Shown here one piece after another: positions 7,724-16,402 of a stretch of DNA of 64,000 bases. The translations under genes and the position numbers were made by a program. The DNA is taken from NCBI GenBank assembly GCA_964350945.1, contig CAYGLF010000002.1, forward strand, positions 124,001-188,000, given 5' to 3'. The notes under the pieces were generated by a model. That model saw only the letters and a list, made by a program, of their open reading frames with translations, did no database searches and was not told the DNA's origin. Source of the DNA: CAYGLF01 sp964350945. GTDB taxonomy: Bacteria; Chlamydiota; Chlamydiia; Chlamydiales; JAAZZY01. Position 1 is the stretch's first letter. Every line of letters begins with the position of its first letter.

Positions 7724-9313
7724 ATGAATCCATCTAGCTCTGATCCCGAAGATACTCATGTAGATCTAACACCTTTTATCCAACCTGCTAAGCAAAACAT
7801 ACAGGTGCCATACCGCGTGGGTCCCTACCACATTAAAGGGCTATTAAAGCGCGGAGGCACCAGTCTCTTATATTTAGGGGTTCATGCCGATTCTAGTGAG
7901 CTCATTGCAATTAAAGTGCTCTCTCCTAAGTATATGGCACATCCTGAAATGATTGAGCACTTTTTAAAAGAAGCTAAAATCATTGAACTTGCTGATCATC
8001 CTAATATTGTGCGTCTCTACGGTCATGGGAAATGGGAAGGGGGCCTCTACATTTCCATGGAATTTATAAGAGGTATTTCATTAAGAAAACTCATCTTACA
8101 AAATATTTTGTCATTTCGTCGTTCACTAGAAATTATTTTAGAAATTTCTCAGGCTCTAAGTCACCTACATTCTCATGGAATTGTCCATCGAGATATCAAG
8201 CCCGATAATATTTTGCTTTCTGAAGAAGGTGGTGTCAAAGTGATTGACTTTGGGATCTCTCGCATTATGGAAGAGAAAGGCGCTAAGAAGAAAATTATGG
8301 GAACGCCTACCTATATGAGTCCTGAGCAAAAAGAGAACCCTCTTTCTGTATCCTATACTAGTGATATATATTCTCTTGCGATCATCGCTTACGAACTGTG
8401 CATAGGCCGCCTTAGTTATGGGGTGGTTCAACTCTCATTGCTCCCCAAAGGCTTGAGGAAGATTCTCACTCGTGCTTTGATGCCTAACCCAAAAGATCGC
8501 TTTGCAAATATTCATGAATTTATTGAAGAGTTAAGCTTGTATGTAGAGCAAACATTTGAAGAGAATGAAGAGCTTTTAGACTTATCTTTAAAAGAACTCT
8601 CTGAATTTTATGAGAATGTCTATCTGTCGCTCCAGACAAAAGATCGGGCTTTAAATCAAAAAATATCGATTAAAAAAGTTACTCAGAAAGGAATTTTATC
8701 GAGCCATCTCTTTTATGAAGCCTTTGCTTTGAATAACGATACGAGTGCCTTGATGGTGGGGTGGCCTGAAAAAAAAGGGGTTTTGGGAATTTTTAATAAT
8801 GGAGTTCTCAAGGGGTTGCTGCAGGCGCTAAGGCAGCCACTTTTAGAAATGGATGAAAATGTTTTAGAAACATCAGAGCATTTTCTCAAGGAGTTAGATC
8901 GTCTACTTCAGGTAAATAAACTGGGGAGATACTCCTTTATGTTTTTGATCATGTCTTCTACTTTGGACTTGTTCCATTTTTTTTCTTTTGGTCCCAATCA
9001 GCTTTGGATCCACCCTGCTGGATCACATAGTGCCCATGAGGTTGTATGCCACAACGACTTGCTAGGTTGTGAGATTGATAGTCAAATATCGCATGTAAGC
9101 AGCAATTGGAACCTTGGAGACACTCTTTTTTTATCAAGCTCATTTCATGAAAGTCCATTAAAGGAGGATGACTTAAATAGGGCTATTAACCAAAGCGAAC
9201 TTTTAACAGGCCACAGCCAAGTGCAAGCAATTTTAAATGATTTAACACAAAGTGCACAAAAAACTTCAAAGACCGCTCCTCTTATGGTGATGAGTCTCCA
9301 AAGAAAACGATAA
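7724..9313 (+). CDS. pkn5: Serine/threonine protein kinase Pkn5-like, with a degenerate phosphatase-like C-terminal half
   Basis: 529 residues. The kinase domain spans about residues 25-275. The Gly loop LLKRGGTSLLYLG is PknB-like but lacks the first Gly. The lysine motif IAIKVLS, catalytic HRDIKPDNI and metal-binding DFG are all present, so activity is plausible. The C-terminal half (about 300-529) resembles a SpoIIE/PP2C domain without the metal-binding Asp residues. The frame also opens at a TTG at 7718, but the ATG at 7724 is the better start. Chlamydia Pkn5 is reported as a type III substrate and sits in the same place between cdsQ and cdsC. Confidence 0.88.
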   Translation: MNPSSSDPEDTHVDLTPFIQPAKQNIQVPYRVGPYHIKGLLKRGGTSLLYLGVHADSSELIAIKVLSPKYMAHPEMIEHFLKEAKIIELADHPNIVRLYGHGKWEGGLYISMEFIRGISLRKLILQNILSFRRSLEIILEISQALSHLHSHGIVHRDIKPDNILLSEEGGVKVIDFGISRIMEEKGAKKKIMGTPTYMSPEQKENPLSVSYTSDIYSLAIIAYELCIGRLSYGVVQLSLLPKGLRKILTRALMPNPKDRFANIHEFIEELSLYVEQTFEENEELLDLSLKELSEFYENVYLSLQTKDRALNQKISIKKVTQKGILSSHLFYEAFALNNDTSALMVGWPEKKGVLGIFNNGVLKGLLQALRQPLLEMDENVLETSEHFLKELDRLLQVNKLGRYSFMFLIMSSTLDLFHFFSFGPNQLWIHPAGSHSAHEVVCHNDLLGCEIDSQISHVSSNWNLGDTLFLSSSFHESPLKEDDLNRAINQSELLTGHSQVQAILNDLTQSAQKTSKTAPLMVMSLQRKR

Positions 9314-9421
9314 ATGTTTTTTTGTTTTTCTGTATCTTAAAATAAAACTGGTATGTATAAAAAAAATATTTTAGATGAGATGTCATTTTGGTATAAACAT
9401 GAAAACGAGAATGATTAAAGT

Positions 9422-11695
9422 ATGAGATTATTTTTTGACACAAGAGTCTTGGTTCTTGTTTTTAGCCTATTAATTACTTGGAAATGTGGTCCACTCTCTG
9501 CCCAGCAAGAAAGTGAGATTGCGTCTCTTCCAAGCTTGCAGATAGGTGAAGAAAGCTTCATAAAGAGTCCTCGAGCTTCCCTTGAAATCTTTTCACAAGA
9601 AGAAGATTTTGCCCAGGTAATAGCCGATACTGCACCAGCTGATAGCCAGAGTCTTTCTGAAGAACAGCAGGAAATTGTAGATAAGCTTAATCAGCAGCAT
9701 CAGCAAAAGAAGCGTTCTATTTTACCAGGAGTCGATCAACAAGCTGTTTGTCCTCCTGATAAAACGGATGCTGGTTATACGATTAACTTTAATGAAGTGA
9801 ACTTTATTGAGTATTTGCATTTTTTAAGTGATCTGACCAATACCAACTTTGTTTATAACTCCGATGATATCGATTTTAAAGTCTCCATTATTGCTGATTC
9901 TCCAACAGATCTTAAAGATGTACGTTCTTCACTCTTGCAAATGCTTCGAGTCCAGGGCCTCTCTTTAGTTGAAGAGGGAAATAATGTGATTATTTCGAAA
10001 GATCCTAGCATTCAAGCTATTGGTACGGTGGTTTCTGAGGAGATGGGAAATATTTGTAGTGCCAATGAGGCTCTGTTGACACGTGTTTTTCAGTTAAAGA
10101 ATATGAGTGCTACAAAAGCTGCGGCTATTATTTCAGCAATGGTGTCTTCAGAAGCTCTAGTCGAAGCTTCCGAACAAACACATCACTTAGTAGTTACAGA
10201 CGTTTCATCTAATATTGTTAGAATTAGTGAACTGCTCAGAAGTTTAGATAATCCAGATGCAACCTTTGAAATAGGGACTTTTCAAGTTGGGCAATCTGAC
10301 ATACAAAATATTGTGATTCTTGCAGAGAAAATTCTGCGGCCGATTGCAGAAAATAATGTTTTAGAAATTGTTCCTCAAACATCTTCCGACACAATTTATG
10401 TGGTTTCAAGCCCTTATCTTGTCAAAAAGTCGCTAGAAGTTTTAGCCAGTTTAGATCAAGGAGAAAGTGGTGGCCAATCACTAGTTGAAGAGGGGATGGT
10501 TGCTAACGCTCGTTTTTTGATCTATAAACTTCAGCACCATAAAGGGGATCAAATTGAAAAAACGCTCCAGGACATGGGACTGGAATTTAGCCAAGAGGGA
10601 GGGAGTGCAAACTCACACTTAGTAGCAGCGATAAATTCTGCCCAGTGGCTGCAGGCTACTAATTCTTTGCTGTTTGTTGGAGATGCTCAATCTTTACGAA
10701 AAATTAAAGAATTACTCGAAGTTTTAGACATGCCACTACGACAGGTTTTTATTGAAGTTTTGGCTATTAGAACCACCATTAACAACTCATTGAGTCTAGG
10801 TGTTGAGTATGGATACCGCTCAAGAACGTCTAATAGAGTTTCAACGGTCGGTTCTTTGCTAACGACACCCAGCGGGAACACGGCAGGGCAAGCTGCTAAA
10901 CCCACTCTTTTTACTGATGGATTAGACCGAGTGACAGGGACGGCTATTCCTGTGCCGCGTACAGGAAGCCAAATGGGATTTAGTTCAGGGGTGATTGGTA
11001 ATGTCCTTTTCTCAGGAAACAATCTCTTTTTTGATATAGCAGCCCTTGTCAATGCATTGCAGTCAGATCAAGATACTCAGGTGATGTCCAATCCAAAATT
11101 AGTGACTCAAGACACGGTCCCTGCAACGTTTTATGTGGGTTCAACCCGTCCTTTCCAAACAAATTCTATTCTGCAAGCCAGTGGTGGACAATCGGGGAAC
11201 TTTGTCACTGCAAGTGTTGAATATCGACAACTTGGCATGACATTAACAGTAACCCCTTACTTAGGGAATAATGATACCATTACTCTAGAGATCGATCAAA
11301 AATCGAGCAACTATGTATCCAATGCAACGGGTTCTGGAGATTCAGGTTCTAGCGGCTTTGCCATTGTCCCAGTTACGACTGATTCTTCCATTCAAACACG
11401 TGTGCAGATTCCAAACAAACACTTCTTAATGATCTCAGGGATGATTGAAGATGTTAAAACACGTAGTAAGGCAGCTTTGCCCTGCTTAGGAGGTCTACCA
11501 ATCGTAGGAGATCTGCTAGGAACCATGGCGAACTCCTTACAAAAGGATAATTTAATTATCTTCATGCGCCCTCATATCATTGATTCTGTGGCTGAATTAG
11601 ACGCTGTAACAGAAAGAGAGGACCAATTTTATCGTGAAAAAAATAAGAAAGGTTCTTTTATCGAAAACTCGGCTAAACTCTATGGAATGGAGTAA
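9422..11695 (+). CDS. sctC: Type III secretion outer-membrane secretin SctC (CdsC)
   Basis: 757 residues. A signal peptide at residues 1-28 ends near LSAQQ. Periplasmic N-domains follow from about 115 (INFNEVNFIEYLHFLSDLT), then repeated N1-like folds. The secretin core occupies about 550-735, with VMSNPKLVTQD, GMTLTVTPYLG, LPCLGGLPIVGDLLG and IIFMRPHII, all hallmark secretin segments. It forms the outer-membrane pore of the injectisome. It is separated from the kinase gene by 108 bases, so it may have its own promoter; TATAAA lies at about 9392. It is shorter than the roughly 920 residues I recall for Chlamydia CdsC. Its stop overlaps the next gene by one base. Confidence 0.95.
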   Translation: MRLFFDTRVLVLVFSLLITWKCGPLSAQQESEIASLPSLQIGEESFIKSPRASLEIFSQEEDFAQVIADTAPADSQSLSEEQQEIVDKLNQQHQQKKRSILPGVDQQAVCPPDKTDAGYTINFNEVNFIEYLHFLSDLTNTNFVYNSDDIDFKVSIIADSPTDLKDVRSSLLQMLRVQGLSLVEEGNNVIISKDPSIQAIGTVVSEEMGNICSANEALLTRVFQLKNMSATKAAAIISAMVSSEALVEASEQTHHLVVTDVSSNIVRISELLRSLDNPDATFEIGTFQVGQSDIQNIVILAEKILRPIAENNVLEIVPQTSSDTIYVVSSPYLVKKSLEVLASLDQGESGGQSLVEEGMVANARFLIYKLQHHKGDQIEKTLQDMGLEFSQEGGSANSHLVAAINSAQWLQATNSLLFVGDAQSLRKIKELLEVLDMPLRQVFIEVLAIRTTINNSLSLGVEYGYRSRTSNRVSTVGSLLTTPSGNTAGQAAKPTLFTDGLDRVTGTAIPVPRTGSQMGFSSGVIGNVLFSGNNLFFDIAALVNALQSDQDTQVMSNPKLVTQDTVPATFYVGSTRPFQTNSILQASGGQSGNFVTASVEYRQLGMTLTVTPYLGNNDTITLEIDQKSSNYVSNATGSGDSGSSGFAIVPVTTDSSIQTRVQIPNKHFLMISGMIEDVKTRSKAALPCLGGLPIVGDLLGTMANSLQKDNLIIFMRPHIIDSVAELDAVTEREDQFYREKNKKGSFIENSAKLYGME

Positions 11696-12597
11696 TGGCC
11701 AAATATTGGGTTACTTTAATCCTGATCTTTGGTGCGATCTCCCCCGTCCATGCATCGCCTCAATATCGAGAAAATAGCCAGGGTTTTGATCAGCTTTCAT
11801 CTGCTGAAAGGTCTCAAAATTTTATCATTGAGTATCAACTTGGACAATCATTTGCCAAACAACAAGATTATGAAGCTGCCCGTACTTGTTTTAAGAGGGC
11901 GCTTTTACTATGCAATGAACCAAGAAGATCATTAGAAATTCAATATGCTACACTACTTAGCTATTACAAAGAGCAGCGCTTCAATGAGTTAGTAGAGTTT
12001 TTTGAAAATCACTCCCTTCTATATGCAGATGCGAGTTTTATCGCCTACTCAGATCTACTGGTGATTTTATATCATTCCTATGAGCAGTTAGGTCAGTTGA
12101 AAAAAGCAGATTCTGTTTTAGAAAATATTAAAAAGTCACACGGTGATCAGGCTTTGGAGATAGAACTTTCGGGAGCTATTTTAAGAAGAGATTTCGATCG
12201 TGTATTTGATATTTCTAATAGTCTTACACAGAAAGATTTAATAAACAATTTAACGTCTCAGTTTTTGAAAAAAAGAAAGTCCATCACATCTGCCAAGTGG
12301 ATGAATGCAGCTTTGCCAGGCCTAGGTTACTACTATTTGGGGCAAAAAAAATCAGCATTGATATCATTTACAATGAATGCTTTGTTAATTACTGGAGCAG
12401 TTCAACTTTTTATAAATCATTATTACACACTCGGTGCCTTGACATCTCTTTTTGAGCTTGGTTGGTATGCGGGAGGTGTTTTTGGAGCGCAAAAATCAGC
12501 CTATCTTTACAACGAAACTCTCTTTTCGGCTTATGCTGAGAAGATATTTTACCAAGAGAGCCTCTCTCTACAGGATAAGTTAAGCTATGATTTTTAA
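11695..12597 (+). CDS. Exported TPR protein with a C-terminal membrane domain (DUF5683-like)
   Basis: 300 residues. A signal peptide ends near PVHAS (about residue 21). The middle (about 40-170) carries TPR-like helices (DYEAARTCFKRALLLC). From about 200 a membrane domain starts with KWMNAALPGLGYYYLGQKKS, a pattern like DUF5683/TM2-type proteins (LPGLGQ-Y-x-G), followed by two or three hydrophobic segments. It starts on the last base of the sctC stop and overlaps the YidD-like gene by 11 bases, so it is translated as part of the type III operon. An envelope or secretin-support role is possible but unproven. Confidence 0.7.
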   Translation: MAKYWVTLILIFGAISPVHASPQYRENSQGFDQLSSAERSQNFIIEYQLGQSFAKQQDYEAARTCFKRALLLCNEPRRSLEIQYATLLSYYKEQRFNELVEFFENHSLLYADASFIAYSDLLVILYHSYEQLGQLKKADSVLENIKKSHGDQALEIELSGAILRRDFDRVFDISNSLTQKDLINNLTSQFLKKRKSITSAKWMNAALPGLGYYYLGQKKSALISFTMNALLITGAVQLFINHYYTLGALTSLFELGWYAGGVFGAQKSAYLYNETLFSAYAEKIFYQESLSLQDKLSYDF

Positions 12598-12919
12598 AGT
12601 ACTTTGTGCTCTGTTGCTAGTATTCTCATTTCAGGTTTCTTGCTGTGAAAACAGGCCTCCATCTTCTAAATCCGCTCGCATAGGGGTGTATGCTATTGAT
12701 TGGTATAAACAAAATATTGCGTCTTTGAATATTTTGCAGTGTGATTTTTACCCAACGTGTTCTCAGTATACAAAACAAGCTATGCAAAAATATGGGTTTT
12801 TGAAAGGGTGGATGATGGGATGTGATCGTCTCATGCGCTGCAACCATGACTTATGGGTTTATCCAGAAGTCAAGGTTGATGGGCAGCTTAAAAAATACGA
12901 TCCCATTGATATTCTGTGA
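12587..12919 (+). CDS. YidD-like (DUF37) small cysteine-rich membrane-associated protein
   Basis: 110 residues. The core matches YidD, the membrane-protein insertion efficiency factor: CDFYPTCSQYTKQAMQKYG, then GWMMGCDRLMRCN and a final YDPID. These correspond to the family pattern F-x-PTCS-x-Y ... RLLRC ... DPV. Unusually it begins with a cleavable-looking signal peptide (KVLCALLLVFSFQVSCC), so it may be exported or lipid-modified rather than cytosolic-facing. Classical yidD lies between rnpA and yidC; here it is last in a secretin operon. It could be a second, specialised copy. Confidence 0.8.
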   Translation: MIFKVLCALLLVFSFQVSCCENRPPSSKSARIGVYAIDWYKQNIASLNILQCDFYPTCSQYTKQAMQKYGFLKGWMMGCDRLMRCNHDLWVYPEVKVDGQLKKYDPIDIL

Positions 12920-12922
12920 TTT

Positions 12923-13135
12923 TTACTCAGAATCGAATGAAGCCTCTTCGCCCTCTATCTCTGCTTCTACGACTTCAAGATTTGCTATAAAATCATCGAT
13001 TGGTTGCTTGGGATTTTCTGAGATAGTTGTGGGAGAAGCGATCTCTTGGTTTGGTAAAGAAGGTGTTTCCTCAACCTCTTCAGCTTGAAGCATAACTGTT
13101 GAAAAACCGAGTAAAAGACAAATAAAAAATTTCAT
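12923..13135 (-). CDS. Small exported acidic protein, unknown function
   Basis: 70 residues. A clear signal peptide (FFICLLLGFSTVMLQA) is followed by about 50 acidic residues rich in Glu, Pro and Ser. AAGGA lies about 11 bases before the ATG, supporting real translation. It converges on the YidD-like gene, with stops three bases apart. I recognise no family. The mature part looks disordered; a periplasmic or secreted peptide is the most that can be said. Confidence 0.6.
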   Translation of the reverse strand: MKFFICLLLGFSTVMLQAEEVEETPSLPNQEIASPTTISENPKQPIDDFIANLEVVEAEIEGEEASFDSE

Positions 13136-13184
13136 AATAGGCTATCCTTGTAAAAGTTAGGATGTAATTTAATACACTAAGCAA

Positions 13185-14942
13185 TTACTTTTCGTCAAGC
13201 TGACTAAGGGCGTGGTCGTAGGCTTTTTTTGTTGCAGAGGTGGGCGATCCGAAATCTTTTTCGTATAGAAAATGGGTGCTAAGAGCTCTCCACACTGAGG
13301 AGCGCTGAATGACTTCAATTGTTGGGCGCATTACTTCACTTAGGTAAAGAGATTTTTGTCGTTTTTTTAAGTTGACCGCAAGTATCTCTAAATAGTGGCA
13401 AATACTTGCATCGAGGTGATAGACATTATTAAATCTTAGAATAATAGAGCGTACTTCTGGATCCTCGATCACACGATTGAGTTCCTTTTGCAGGCTGTCA
13501 ATAGAGCCAAAGAATAAATTGCCCTCCATATTAATAATGCGTATGCGCCCATCTGAACGTTTATGTTCCGTATCAATCGGCCTAAACCGCCCTTCTTTTG
13601 TAAAGGCATACTCTATAACAACTGTGTTGGCAGCAAGTCTTAGGTATAGGATCAGCGAAAGAACAATTCCAATAAATAATGCCATGTCTAATTGAAAGCA
13701 TAGGCAAGAGAGGCAGGTAACCGTCAAAACCAAAGCATCCCTTTTGGTTGTTTTTAAACAAATCTTAAGGAGTTTAAAATCAATCATTTCATATGCAATA
13801 ACGATTAGAAGAGCCGCAAGTGCAGCATGAGGGATTTTGTGGATCCATGGCCGGAAGATAAAAATAATTATAAGCATAATCAGCCCACTAAAAACGCCTG
13901 CCATGCGTGTTTTAGCTCCATTGCGATAGTTGAAAGAGCTGCGTGTGGTGCTGCCGGAGCACGGGAGAGTGCCGAGAAAAAATGAGGCTAGAAAATTGCT
14001 GATACCCAGTCCAAAAATATCGCGGTTGGAGTTGACTGCTTGTCCTTTTTTCTCTGAGAGCAGGCGTGTGATGGCATTTAATTCAAAAATAGAAATGAGT
14101 GAAATTGCAAAGGCGGTCATCAAAAGGTCTCGAGTTAACGCCCGGCTAACAAAATGGAAATGAAATCCAAAGAGGTTTTTGAAGTCAAAATGTGGAGCTT
14201 GTACAAATGCAATTTTCCAAGGAGTGGTTCCTGAGAATGTGGCGTCTAAAAAACCAGCAATCACGGCAGTCACGGCTAACATGACCAAAGGTCTTGGGAT
14301 GCGACGATTGACTTTACGCATTATGACAAGGCCTAGCAGGCCTGATATGCCAAGGAGAGTGGTTAGGGGGTTTAAACTTTTTAGGCGAGAAAGCAAATGC
14401 GTTGTTTGTTGGATTAGCGAATGGATTCCAGGTGGCTTTTCGATTGAAAACAAGTGAAAAGACTGGCTGATAATGAGAGTGATTGCAATTCCTAGAATAT
14501 AACCCATCATCACAGAGCGGCTGATAAACTGAGTGAGCTTATCGAGCTTTAAGACACCAATAAAAATTTGAATAAGGCCCGCGCAGAGGATGATCTGAGA
14601 GATGATTTGTAGGGCCATGGCACTTCTTAAGGGGTCGGAAAGGTCCGAGAAATGGGTGTATAAAATCTGACTCGTCCCAGCTTGTAGTAATAAAGAGGTG
14701 GCATTGGTAGGGCCTGAAATTAAATATTTTGAGCTCCCAAAAGAGGAGGTGAAAATACTCCCAAAAATAGTGGCTATAATACCTGATTCTGGAGGAAGCC
14801 CTAGGAGGAGGGCATAGGCTATTGATTGGGGAAGCGCTAAAAGGGCAACAGAGAGGCCACTTAGTAAATCAGATCTAAAACATAGTTTACTATAGTTTAT
14901 TTTTGATCTATTAATTAATAATTTTAATTTACCAATAATCAT
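13185..14942 (-). CDS. SulP family anion transporter with STAS domain
   Basis: 585 residues. The N-terminal part has the SulP signature region (ALLALPQSIAYALLLGLPPESG, in pieces, then SGPTNATS) and about ten or more hydrophobic segments. From about residue 440 a cytoplasmic STAS domain is present (IINMEGNLFFGS, IILRFNNVYHLDAS). SulP members carry sulfate, bicarbonate, dicarboxylates or other anions, and substrate cannot be told from sequence alone. It is divergent from der, with 104 AT-rich bases between the two starts. Confidence 0.88.
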   Translation of the reverse strand: MIIGKLKLLINRSKINYSKLCFRSDLLSGLSVALLALPQSIAYALLLGLPPESGIIATIFGSIFTSSFGSSKYLISGPTNATSLLLQAGTSQILYTHFSDLSDPLRSAMALQIISQIILCAGLIQIFIGVLKLDKLTQFISRSVMMGYILGIAITLIISQSFHLFSIEKPPGIHSLIQQTTHLLSRLKSLNPLTTLLGISGLLGLVIMRKVNRRIPRPLVMLAVTAVIAGFLDATFSGTTPWKIAFVQAPHFDFKNLFGFHFHFVSRALTRDLLMTAFAISLISIFELNAITRLLSEKKGQAVNSNRDIFGLGISNFLASFFLGTLPCSGSTTRSSFNYRNGAKTRMAGVFSGLIMLIIIFIFRPWIHKIPHAALAALLIVIAYEMIDFKLLKICLKTTKRDALVLTVTCLSCLCFQLDMALFIGIVLSLILYLRLAANTVVIEYAFTKEGRFRPIDTEHKRSDGRIRIINMEGNLFFGSIDSLQKELNRVIEDPEVRSIILRFNNVYHLDASICHYLEILAVNLKKRQKSLYLSEVMRPTIEVIQRSSVWRALSTHFLYEKDFGSPTSATKKAYDHALSQLDEK

Positions 14943-15046
14943 ACTTCAGTCAATTGGTTTTACTAACTTATATTTAACGACTTTAATTTTTGTTTAGCGT
15001 ATTATACTTAATATTGAAATACTTTTGACTAACAAAGTGACTTAAA

Positions 15047-16402
15047 ATGGTTTTTCCAAAAATTGCTTTAATTGGCCGGCCTAATGTCGGAAAATCTGCC
15101 CTTTTCAACCGCCTCCTTAAAAAGAGAGTGGCTATTGTTGATGAAATGGAGGGGGTGACACGCGATCGCATTTATGGAGATAGTGAGTTTGAGCAAAAAC
15201 CCTATATGTTAATCGATACAGCAGGGATTGAAACACAAGATCACAGCGAGCTTAATCTAGAGATCCTACAGCAAAGTAAATATGCCATTGCTGAAGCTGA
15301 CTTTTGTATTTTGATTGTTGATGGACAGGTTGGGGTCACCCGCATGGACCAAGAGATTGCTCATTTAGTACGCAAGCTTAATAAACCTGTTTGCCTCGCT
15401 GTCAATAAAATTGATATTGAGCAACACGATGAGCTGGTCTACCCTTTCCATGCTCTTGGATTTGACAACATGTGGGGAATTTCAGCGGCTCATGGTCGCA
15501 ATATTTACGAGCTTCTAGAGACTGTTTTTGAAAATTTGCCTGATTCCATCGACCCTTTTGAAAAACCAGAGAGGCAGGTGGTGTCAATTGTGGGGCGTAC
15601 CAATGCAGGCAAATCAACTCTGGTCAATTATTTAACCCACCAAGCGCGCTGTGTGGTTAGCCCTGAAGCTGGAACCACCCGCGATGCAATTGAGATAGAG
15701 CTTGCACATGAAGATCAAACGTATCTTTTAATCGACACGGCAGGAGTTCGTCGTAAGAATAAAGAAAAGCATGTCGTTGAAAAATTTGCTCATATCCGTA
15801 CGATGAAAGCTATTGAAAAATCTGATGTTTGTTTGTTTATTTTAGATGTTCAAGAAGGGTTGACTTCTCAAGAGAAAAAGGTGCTCTCTGAAATTTATAA
15901 AATGGGAAAGAGTTGTATTATTGTCGCCAACAAATGGGACCTTGTAAGCGATTTTCGTATGGAACATGTAAGGCAAGCATTGATCAAAGACTGTCCTTTC
16001 CTTGTCATTTACCCCATTGTCTTTATCTCTGCAAAAACAGGGAGAAATGTAGAAAATCTTTTCCCAACACTAAAAACGGTTTTCGAAAATCGTAATCGTA
16101 GAGTGGATACCGCTGAGTTAAATCGTTTCATTTTAGAGGCAGTTCTAAAGTCCCCGCCTCCCATGGTTTTGGGTAAGCGCTTGCGTGTTTATTACATGAC
16201 GCAGATCAAAACCAATCCCCCCACATTCTTGTTCTTTGTCAACAAAAGTGGGCTCCTAAACGCGACTTATAAACGTTATTTGACGAATCAGATGCGCGAT
16301 TCATTTGACTTTTTTGGCTCGCCTCTGCAGTTCTTTTTAAGAAGTAAAAAGTCTGACTATAAAAAGTCACCAGTAGCCAAAGAGCTAGCTAATTCTAGAT
16401 AG
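15047..16402 (+). CDS. der: Ribosome-assembly GTPase Der (EngA)
   Basis: Double GTPase needed for 50S subunit maturation. 451 residues, normal length. The first G domain has GRPNVGKS at residues 10-17, DTAGIE and NKID. The second has GRTNAGKS at about 185, DTAGVRRK and NKWDL. The C-terminal KH-like domain (about 360-440) contains PPMVLGKRLRVYYMTQ, typical of Der. The stop overlaps the convergent methyltransferase gene by eight bases. Confidence 0.96.
   Translation: MVFPKIALIGRPNVGKSALFNRLLKKRVAIVDEMEGVTRDRIYGDSEFEQKPYMLIDTAGIETQDHSELNLEILQQSKYAIAEADFCILIVDGQVGVTRMDQEIAHLVRKLNKPVCLAVNKIDIEQHDELVYPFHALGFDNMWGISAAHGRNIYELLETVFENLPDSIDPFEKPERQVVSIVGRTNAGKSTLVNYLTHQARCVVSPEAGTTRDAIEIELAHEDQTYLLIDTAGVRRKNKEKHVVEKFAHIRTMKAIEKSDVCLFILDVQEGLTSQEKKVLSEIYKMGKSCIIVANKWDLVSDFRMEHVRQALIKDCPFLVIYPIVFISAKTGRNVENLFPTLKTVFENRNRRVDTAELNRFILEAVLKSPPPMVLGKRLRVYYMTQIKTNPPTFLFFVNKSGLLNATYKRYLTNQMRDSFDFFGSPLQFFLRSKKSDYKKSPVAKELANSR

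Noticed and set aside
7800..7870. Kinase judged inactive because its Gly loop lacks the first Gly
   Set aside because: Bacterial PknB-like kinases tolerate this variation, and the Lys, HRD Asp and DFG Asp are all present.
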